This document shows, piece after piece, positions 48,613-55,142 of a stretch of DNA of 55,142 bases (positions within the stretch are counted from its first letter, which is position 1; each line of letters starts with the position of its first letter). Source of the stretch: a bacterium (GTDB lineage Bacteria; Patescibacteriota; Saccharimonadia; Saccharimonadales; UBA4665); NCBI GenBank assembly GCA_021850865.1, contig JAJZKN010000002.1:47588-102729 (forward strand), given 5' to 3'. Made by a program: the position numbers and the translations under genes. The notes below the pieces were generated by a model. It searched no databases and was not told where the DNA came from. It saw nothing but the letters and a program-made list of their open reading frames with translations.

Positions 48613-51600
48613 ATGAGTTTGGGAAAACGGGCTAAATCCCAGTTACTGATGTATAAGGCAGCGGCACTTGCGGCCTTGCTGTTAATTGTGCTAATCGTTC
48701 TGTCGCCGAACGCCCAGGCCGCTACCGGCATTAATCAGATGATCGAATTCCAAGGCCGGTTGTTAAACGCACAGGGCGCTACTGTTCCGGACGGCTATTA
48801 CAACATGGAGTTTAAGATTTACGAAAACGGTGATGGCACCGCTGCCGGCGACACTAGCGGTACGCCAGCCGGAACACTGCTGTGGACGGAGGATTATTTA
48901 AATTACAACACCCAGGGAGTTAAAGTAGTGAACGGTTTCCTGTCGGTTGAGCTGGGGTCAATCAACCCGTTCGGCAGCAGCATTAACTGGAATCAGGATA
49001 CTCTGTGGCTGTCGATGAATGTGGCTGGCACGTCAACGACCTGTACTACCTTTACTGCCTGTAGTCCAGATGGAGAGATGTTGCCGATGCAGCGGCTGAC
49101 CGCCAGCCCGTACGCGCTTAATGCCGGACAGCTGGGCGGGATGAGCAGTTCCCAGTTTGTCCAGTTGGGTCAGGGATTAGTGCAAACCGACGCCTCGACT
49201 AATGCCAGTATTTATATTAACAAGACGGGCACCGGCAACCTGTTGGACTTACAGTCCGCAGGGGTTAATTCATTTATTTTGGGCAACACCGGCGATCTAT
49301 CCTTTGGTTCCAATACGGCGACGCATAATATTGGGGTCAATACCGCCGCCGCGGCAACCGCCGGTACTGCGCTAAACATTTCCGCTGGGGCTGCCGGCAG
49401 TGGCAGTACTGCGCTGGCGGGCGGCAATCTTAATCTAACCGCCGGCACTGGCGGCGGCACTAACGGTAATGGCGGCAATGTCAGTATTGACGGCGGTCTT
49501 GCTAACGGTACGGGTACTAACGGCACGGTTGGAATCGGCACCGTTAATGCCAGCGGAGTTAGTATTGGGAATACGACCGGAGCAAGCGGTATCGCGATGG
49601 CGGTTGGCACCGGTAATTTTAGCCTGAACGGCGTCGGGGCTTCCACCTATGCGGTAGGTGCAGCCACTACTACCGGCACTATTACATTAGGCGGTAGTGC
49701 TCAAACCGGTGCTTTGGCGCTTCAGGCTCAAGGGATATCCGAATCGATTGACGGTAGCTCGACGGCTCCGGGAGTAGTTTTTCAGTCCTCGACTAACTCG
49801 GCTACGACGCTGCAGGTGCAAAACAGTAGCGGCAATCGAATCTTTGCCGTCGACACTTCGGGCAACCAGGCGGTTTTCGGCCAGTCCGGAGCGCAAAACG
49901 GCGCGGTGGAATTTAAAAACAGCTCTAATGCCAACACTATCAGTATTAACAGCAACAGCGTCTATTCCAGTTACAATTTGACTCTGCCAACCGTAGCGCC
50001 AAGCACCGGTTTGTGTCTGGAGACCAGTACTTCCAGCAGTTCGCAATTGGTTTTTGTCAGCTGTTCCAATAATAACGCCAGTATTACCGAAGTCCAGGAG
50101 TGGGATGGAAGCGGGGTCAACACTTTAGCTGACAGTCCTAGCAACGTTGGCGATGAAATGATTTTGACTACTGCGATCCCGACCAGCGGGGTTAGCGTAA
50201 CTTCGGTTACCGGGGGCGGCGTGTCTTCCTGGACCAAAGTATTAGCCAACAATGGCAATACGTCCTTATCGAGGGTGGAAATGTGGGTCGGTACGGTCAC
50301 GACAACGGGAGCGCAAACTATCACCGTAACCTATTCATCATCCCCGGGCACCGAGGAAATAACCGCCACTGAATTCACGGCCGCCGGAGTTAACGGCGCT
50401 ACTAACTGGGGTATTGATGCCAGCGGTTCCCAGCTCAATACCACGGCGTCGACCACCGTGACCTTCCCGAGTATTAATTCGACCAACAGCGACGAACTCT
50501 ATGTTGGTTACTCGCAAGTCCAGTATCCGCCCGCGTCGGCCGGTACCACCACTAATTTCAATTACATTATTACCAGTATTCAACACAATGTCCTGGCTTA
50601 TGACCTTTCGACGAACGCCAACACTAATTATCAGCCGACAGCTAGCCAAAGCACCGCCGGCGAGTCTAACGCCATTGCCATAATGTTGACTGCCTTTGTC
50701 AGCAGTTCGGCGATTAACAACTCAACATCGCTCCAGAAGGCTAACTATTATGTCCAGGCTTCGACCACTGGATCGGTCGCCGGCGTTTTGCAGGCGGCAC
50801 CAACCGGTTCCGGAGATGTTTTGGATCTGCGAAATGGCGCGGGTAATAACGTGGCCAGCTTTTCGGCTACCGGCGCAACCTTACTGCAAAACTCAACCGA
50901 TTCAACGGCGGCGTTCAGCGTTCAGGACGCTAACGGCCACAGTATCCTGGGAGTAGACACTACTAATGGCCAGGTTAGTTTAGGCTCGGGTAATAACGTG
51001 GACGGTGTACTAAACTTTTACGGTACGGCCAACACTAACGCAATTACAATTGCTTCTCCATCAACAATTGCCGCCAGCTACAATTTAAGTCTTCCGGCTA
51101 ACGCGCCAAGCGCCGGACTTTGTCTGGCTACCAGTCCTTCTAGTGCCACTCAGCTAGTGTTTACCTCGTGCGCTCAAGAAGTTACGGCTGCCACCATTTC
51201 TTTTGTTAATGACTGGTCAATTAACGGCACGGATGTTACTACCCTGGCTGACGCTCCGGCTAATGTCGGCGATTTGATGGTCTTTTATTCTATGGGCAGT
51301 AAAAATAGCGGCACAATTGCCAGTATCAGTGGCGGCGGCGTGTCGGTCTGGTCCAAAGTTACCAGCTATGATGCCGGCTCGACTAACTCAACCACTGTCG
51401 AGATGTGGCGCGGCGTGGTTACTACAACGGGCGCCAATACGCTGACGGTTACCTATAACAGTACGCCCGGCGTGAATGAACTGTCGGCGATTGAATATAC
51501 AATCGGAAGCACTACGGGTACCTGGGACATTGACACCAGTGCGACGCTAGTCGGTAGCGGCACGACAGTTGACTATCCGAGCCTGATCCCCACCAACTCC

Positions 51601-53751
51601 AGTGAGCTATATACCGGTTATGCTGTCGGCTCCAGTACTATGAGCGCTGGGACAACGCCCGGCTATAGCTATATCGGTACCAGCTTGGGGAACTACATCG
51701 CCTACAATTTATCGGTCAGCGGCGGGGTGGCCACTCAGCCGAGCGTGACTCAATCAAGCAGTACCGGCTATACCTCAATCGCGGCGACGATTGCGGCCTA
51801 TAACACCAACTCAGTGATTGCCGATTCAACCGCTACCCAGCAGGCCAACTTTAACGTCCAGGCGGCTACGTCCGGTAGCGTAGCCGGGGTTTTGCAGGCT
51901 TATGCCGGCGGCGGCACCGCCGATATTCTTGACGTTCGAAACAATACCGGCAATAATGTCGCGGCCATAAACAGTACCGGCTTGACGCTTGGCACGTCGC
52001 AAGCGGTCGGCGGTTCACTTACTTTTACGGATGCGACAGATACCAATAAAATAACTATTGCCGCTCCGACTGCGCTTAGCTCCGGCTATAACCTTAGCTT
52101 GCCATCGGCCGCGCCAACCACCAATATGTGCTTAAGCACCAGTGCCGCCAGCTCTTCGCAACTGGTGTTTGCCAGCTGTTCATCGCAGGTAACCTCAAAG
52201 GCGATTAGCTTCGTTAAGGAATGGGATACCAACGGTTCAAACATTACGACACTCAACGTCGCTCCGGCTAATGTCGGCGATTTGATGCTGTTATGGTCCA
52301 GTCCGAACAACGCCGACTCCATCACCTCCATTAGTGGCGGCGGCGTCAACTCCTGGGCTAAAGTAACCAGCATTTCCGGTACCAACCAGCTGGAACTGTG
52401 GCGGGGAATCGTAGCAACTACCGGCGCCAGTACAATTAATATTACCTATTCGACCGGTACTGGTACGCCTACGGAAATTGCCGCCACTGAGTTTAGCATG
52501 GGCAGCACCAGCGGTACCTGGGTGGTGGATAACAGCGGTACTTCGGCTAACGGATCAAGTACTACGATTAATTACCCCAGCCTGACACCGCAAGACTATA
52601 GCGACCTGTACGTCGGGTACGCTGTCGGTACGAGCACGATGAGCGCCGGTACAACGCCTGGATATACTTATCTGGCGACCGGTCTCGGACGTTATTTTGC
52701 CTATGATACCTCTGTTGTGGGCACCCAGCAGCCGACCGCCACGCAGTCTACCGCCGGAGCTTCAACTTCAATCGCGGCTCTGATAGCCGCTTTTGCTTCC
52801 GATTCGGTAATTGCCAACACTCAAGCTATCCAGGAGGCAAATATTTATCTTCAGGCCGGAACCGCCGGTTCGGTGGCGGCGGTCTTCCAACCGGCCAGCG
52901 GCGGCACGGCCGATAGCGTGGATATTAATAACGGCAGCGGCACGTTGGTAGACAGCTTCGGCAATACCGGCAATTTTTTGGTTAAACCCTCGACAGCGAG
53001 CGCTAGTGCATTTCAGGTACAGAACCCGAGCGGCGTAAACGTTTTTGCGGTTGATTCGTCGGCGATGCGGGTGAATGTCGGTGCGGGAGCTACCGGGGAA
53101 ACAACGCCATCGCTGCTGGTGGTTGATTCACAGACTGGATCCAGCACCGACCCGGGTGAAGTCAACGGCGGCATATACTATAACGCCACCACCAATAGTT
53201 TCCGTTGCGGGGTAGCCGGCGCCTGGCAGACTTGCAGCGGTTTGCTTTATGCGAACACCAACCATTCGGCTTCGGTCAGTACCTGCACCAACAACTGCGG
53301 CGCGTTCAGCACCGCAGCATCGGTTCCGGCCGGATATTGTCAAGTAGGGAGAGCGATTAAGATAGTTAGCGACGGTTACTACAGTACCGGTACTACGGCA
53401 AGTTCACTGCAGCTGGGCCTGTATTACGGGACCAGCAGCACGGCTGCCAGCAGCGACACGTTGATTGGCACGCTGAGTCCAAGCGTCTCTACGACCTCGG
53501 CGACTAACTACTATTTTCAGCTGAATTATGATGTTGTCTGTTTCTCGACTTCGTCGATGCAGGCCGAGGGCACGCTGAGTATTCAAAATAGCGCCAGTTC
53601 CTCGGGAATGTTGGTGCTGCCGATAGCTACGACAACGGCGACAACAGTCGCTACCTCAAGCGCCAACAATCTGTACATCTTTCCGATCTGGAGCCTGGCC
53701 AGCTCATCCAATAGCGCCACTTTGACGCAAATGATTGTTAACGGTTACTAG
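48613..53751 (+). CDS. giant adhesin-like surface protein, 1712 aa
   Basis: A signal peptide (1-37) is followed by a conserved N-terminal domain (38-220: MIEFQGRLLNAQGATVPDGY, LWLSMNVAG, MLPMQRLTASPYALNAGQLG) that I recall from other CPR surface proteins. A Gly/Thr/Asn-rich beta-roll comes next (225-430), then three long repeats starting near 452, 821 and 1157, each with a CL.TS..S..QLVF..C motif, a 220-residue beta domain and a linker with GSVAGVLQ and ILDVRN-like parts. The end (1500-1712) holds a Cys-rich cap. No C-terminal anchor is seen. The repeats may be lectin-like and lengthen the fibre. It is the last gene of the surface locus. Confidence 0.75.
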   Translation: MSLGKRAKSQLLMYKAAALAALLLIVLIVLSPNAQAATGINQMIEFQGRLLNAQGATVPDGYYNMEFKIYENGDGTAAGDTSGTPAGTLLWTEDYLNYNTQGVKVVNGFLSVELGSINPFGSSINWNQDTLWLSMNVAGTSTTCTTFTACSPDGEMLPMQRLTASPYALNAGQLGGMSSSQFVQLGQGLVQTDASTNASIYINKTGTGNLLDLQSAGVNSFILGNTGDLSFGSNTATHNIGVNTAAAATAGTALNISAGAAGSGSTALAGGNLNLTAGTGGGTNGNGGNVSIDGGLANGTGTNGTVGIGTVNASGVSIGNTTGASGIAMAVGTGNFSLNGVGASTYAVGAATTTGTITLGGSAQTGALALQAQGISESIDGSSTAPGVVFQSSTNSATTLQVQNSSGNRIFAVDTSGNQAVFGQSGAQNGAVEFKNSSNANTISINSNSVYSSYNLTLPTVAPSTGLCLETSTSSSSQLVFVSCSNNNASITEVQEWDGSGVNTLADSPSNVGDEMILTTAIPTSGVSVTSVTGGGVSSWTKVLANNGNTSLSRVEMWVGTVTTTGAQTITVTYSSSPGTEEITATEFTAAGVNGATNWGIDASGSQLNTTASTTVTFPSINSTNSDELYVGYSQVQYPPASAGTTTNFNYIITSIQHNVLAYDLSTNANTNYQPTASQSTAGESNAIAIMLTAFVSSSAINNSTSLQKANYYVQASTTGSVAGVLQAAPTGSGDVLDLRNGAGNNVASFSATGATLLQNSTDSTAAFSVQDANGHSILGVDTTNGQVSLGSGNNVDGVLNFYGTANTNAITIASPSTIAASYNLSLPANAPSAGLCLATSPSSATQLVFTSCAQEVTAATISFVNDWSINGTDVTTLADAPANVGDLMVFYSMGSKNSGTIASISGGGVSVWSKVTSYDAGSTNSTTVEMWRGVVTTTGANTLTVTYNSTPGVNELSAIEYTIGSTTGTWDIDTSATLVGSGTTVDYPSLIPTNSSELYTGYAVGSSTMSAGTTPGYSYIGTSLGNYIAYNLSVSGGVATQPSVTQSSSTGYTSIAATIAAYNTNSVIADSTATQQANFNVQAATSGSVAGVLQAYAGGGTADILDVRNNTGNNVAAINSTGLTLGTSQAVGGSLTFTDATDTNKITIAAPTALSSGYNLSLPSAAPTTNMCLSTSAASSSQLVFASCSSQVTSKAISFVKEWDTNGSNITTLNVAPANVGDLMLLWSSPNNADSITSISGGGVNSWAKVTSISGTNQLELWRGIVATTGASTINITYSTGTGTPTEIAATEFSMGSTSGTWVVDNSGTSANGSSTTINYPSLTPQDYSDLYVGYAVGTSTMSAGTTPGYTYLATGLGRYFAYDTSVVGTQQPTATQSTAGASTSIAALIAAFASDSVIANTQAIQEANIYLQAGTAGSVAAVFQPASGGTADSVDINNGSGTLVDSFGNTGNFLVKPSTASASAFQVQNPSGVNVFAVDSSAMRVNVGAGATGETTPSLLVVDSQTGSSTDPGEVNGGIYYNATTNSFRCGVAGAWQTCSGLLYANTNHSASVSTCTNNCGAFSTAASVPAGYCQVGRAIKIVSDGYYSTGTTASSLQLGLYYGTSSTAASSDTLIGTLSPSVSTTSATNYYFQLNYDVVCFSTSSMQAEGTLSIQNSASSSGMLVLPIATTTATTVATSSANNLYIFPIWSLASSSNSATLTQMIVNGY

Positions 53752-53758
53752 CAATAGA

Positions 53759-54328
53759 CTAGCTGGGGCGCAGCGAGTCGACTACTTGCATCAACAGCCC
53801 CTGGTTGATGTTTGCCGGAGCCGTAATAATCAGCCAAGGTCCGTGAATTACCGGTAGACTGACGATCGATCGCAGTGAGTGGTTAAAGTTGTATGAGCCT
53901 ACGGTAGCGGTTCCGACCGGCGTGCCTATTAATGTGTGAAGCGGCATGGTGCTGCTGATAAACCGACTAATAACCGATGATGCCGGCTGTCCTTGCTGAG
54001 TGATAATAATGTTTTCATTGTTCGGCCCGAGCATTGAAAAAACCACAATATTGCCAGTTAACACCTTAATCGATCCCCGAATGAGCGAAAAATTGATTGG
54101 TAGTCGGTTCGTATCGGGATAATAAACGCTATAGGGCACTGCCTTTACAACTGATGCCGGTAGCGGGTTTTGCGGCTTATTGGTGACTATTAGAATTGAG
54201 ATCAAACCGGCAATGATAATGATGATTACAGCCGCGATCATAATTTGAATGTTGCGGGTGAGCGGTCGTTTCTTGGTGTTCGGGATACTTTTCTTTACCC
54301 GGCTCATAATATAATCTGATGGTCTCAT
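53759..54328 (-). CDS. membrane-anchored exported protein, 189 aa
   Basis: A basic cytosolic start, one membrane helix (about 27-48) and an exported beta domain of about 140 residues (VFSMLGPNNENIIITQQG, SVISRFISSTMPLHTLIG, and a final amphipathic helix). The start could also be the internal Met8. It ends 7 nt from the giant gene, tail to tail. No family recognised. Confidence 0.6.
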   Translation of the reverse strand: MRPSDYIMSRVKKSIPNTKKRPLTRNIQIMIAAVIIIIIAGLISILIVTNKPQNPLPASVVKAVPYSVYYPDTNRLPINFSLIRGSIKVLTGNIVVFSMLGPNNENIIITQQGQPASSVISRFISSTMPLHTLIGTPVGTATVGSYNFNHSLRSIVSLPVIHGPWLIITAPANINQGLLMQVVDSLRPS

Positions 54329-54361
54329 CGGTCATACCATTATACAAAAAAATAAGTCAAG

Positions 54362-54844
54362 TTACTGCTTAACCATTAAATTCTGGTCCAGCACCGCCGT
54401 TTTACCGTAAAAATGGCAAGCAATCGATACCGGATACTGGCCGTAGGGCATATTTTGTGGCACCAGCCACGACCAGGTGACATTACCGTAAGCGTCGGCG
54501 ATCTTAGGCTTCAATGCCGGGTCAGCAGCGGGTTTGCCCCCGGCATAAATGACAGTAATGTCGCAGGTGGAGGTCGGCTGGGTAATAATAATGATAGAGG
54601 TTGTGTTACCGGGAGCTACCGGACTGTCGAAGCCTTCCAGAGCCACGCCTTCAGATTCATTAGGCGAGGGCTTGGCGGGCGGCGGCAACGCCTTATATTG
54701 AGCTGTAGCGGATTGATTAAGCGTAACCGAACCCGTGCTGGCAGCATCGCCGAAGTAGACATAGAAAAAACCGGCCAAAAACATGACTACGACAATACTC
54801 AAAAAGCTGAAAGCGATCTTGTGCGCCAGTTTCGGTTTAATCAT
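54362..54844 (-). CDS. membrane-anchored exported protein with Ig-like fold, 160 aa
   Basis: The N-terminal helix (about 10-32) acts as signal or anchor, a Pro/Ala-rich linker follows (50-65), and the remaining 95 residues form an Ig-like domain (TSIIIITQPTSTCDITVIYAGG ... ITWSWLVPQ-type end with a second Cys), with two cysteines (near 95 and 143) suited to a disulfide. It is upstream of the 189-residue gene with a 33-nt gap and probably co-transcribed with it. Confidence 0.6.
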   Translation of the reverse strand: MIKPKLAHKIAFSFLSIVVVMFLAGFFYVYFGDAASTGSVTLNQSATAQYKALPPPAKPSPNESEGVALEGFDSPVAPGNTTSIIIITQPTSTCDITVIYAGGKPAADPALKPKIADAYGNVTWSWLVPQNMPYGQYPVSIACHFYGKTAVLDQNLMVKQ

Positions 54845-54905
54845 ATTTATTACTTTGGCCTTTAGCTAGTATTATATATGCAACCGGCTAAATCCAAGCA
54901 TATAC

Positions 54906-54982
54906 GGGGTATTAGCTCAGTTGGCTAGAGCGCGGCATTCGCATTGCCGAGGCCGGCGGTTCGACTCCGCCATACTCCACCA
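54906..54982 (+). tRNA. tRNA-Ala (CGC)
   Basis: The acceptor stem pairs GGGGTAT with ATACTCC and contains the G3-U70 pair, the alanine identity element. The anticodon stem pairs CGGCA with TGCCG, and the loop TTCGCAT gives CGC. CCA is encoded (54980-54982). The 160 nt after it show no gene. Confidence 0.92.
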
Positions 54983-55142
54983 GAACTATCTTCTTTAATT
55001 AAGCGACGATAGTCTTGCCCTTGACCCCATTAAACTCCTAATGCTAATATAAGTTAGAAACAGGGATAAAAGTTAACCGGATAATTTTATCAGGAAAGGG
55101 CCTGAAAGCGGACGACCTTAAATTGTGGTTGTCCTTGCACGG

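Noticed and set aside
49212-50649. Long minus-strand open frames inside the giant surface gene
   Set aside because: They are Pro/Val/Thr-rich antisense readings of a repetitive GC-richer gene, have no ribosome sites and no family resemblance.
1-55142. CRISPR arrays, insertion-sequence transposases, phage genes, rRNA genes
   Set aside because: None was found: no regularly spaced short direct repeats with unique spacers, no transposase or integrase motifs, and no rRNA-like sequence.
1-55142. Recoded TGA (as in Gracilibacteria/SR1)
   Set aside because: TGA ends several genes at sensible positions (for example phd, the P-type ATPase, delta and gamma) and no frame needs TGA read-through.

Overview
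The window reads as part of a Candidate Phyla Radiation (Patescibacteria) genome, most likely Saccharibacteria (TM7)-like. This is an inference from very short first-gene leaders, the standard genetic code (TGA is used as a stop, for example at 6447-6449 and after the P-type ATPase), many secreted low-complexity proteins with paralogy, and a large N-terminal surface-protein domain of a type I associate with CPR genomes. No 16S rRNA gene or ribosomal protein is present to confirm it.

Layout. (1) 1-3351: a Lys/Pro-rich protein running off the left edge with its upstream partner (minus strand), a secreted protein and a pilin-like protein, tRNA-Phe with a sigma factor starting 3 nt behind it, and tRNA-Gly. 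(2) 3352 to about 19050: an AT-rich accessory island next to tRNA-Gly. It holds five toxin-antitoxin loci (brnTA, vapBC/AbrB, phd-PIN, a broken brnT with brnA, mazEF) and a lone brnA relic. It also holds a YdcF-like gene, a membrane-anchored glycoside hydrolase, a MacAB-type exporter and a P-type ATPase. Two families of intergenic repeats (A, seven copies; B, three copies) sit between these modules and were not seen elsewhere in the window, which gives the island a cassette-like look. (3) 19-36 kb: a GC-richer housekeeping or semi-accessory stretch with DUF1801 and YdeI-type proteins, a bifunctional penicillin-binding protein, an MFS exporter, two luciferase-like F420-type oxidoreductases, a degenerate YraN-like protein, a GGDEF protein, a Fur regulator divergent from a NicO-like metal transporter, a PrsW-like protease and tRNA-Cys/tRNA-Leu. 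(4) 36180-42124: an F1-type rotary ATPase operon in the canonical order c*-b-delta-alpha-gamma-beta-epsilon. (5) 42136-54844: a surface-protein locus with a beta-repeat membrane protein, three related secreted proteins, a DUF916-like protein, a PKD-type protein and a 1712-residue adhesin-like protein, then tRNA-Ala.

The most unusual object is the ATPase operon. It keeps catalytically complete alpha and beta subunits but has no a subunit. Its c-like subunit carries a signal peptide and about 170 extracytoplasmic residues before the c hairpin, and Val262 stands where the ion-binding Asp/Glu should be. It therefore looks like an ATP-driven rotary or torque device without a proton path, whose ring would carry an extracellular crown. 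It lies next to the surface-protein locus, but a link between the two is only a hypothesis.

A second theme is expression. At five unrelated loci a consensus-like -10 box ends exactly 6 nt before the start codon, so transcripts are predicted to be leaderless, and several more have leaders of only a few nt. Genes inside operons mostly carry Shine-Dalgarno sequences.
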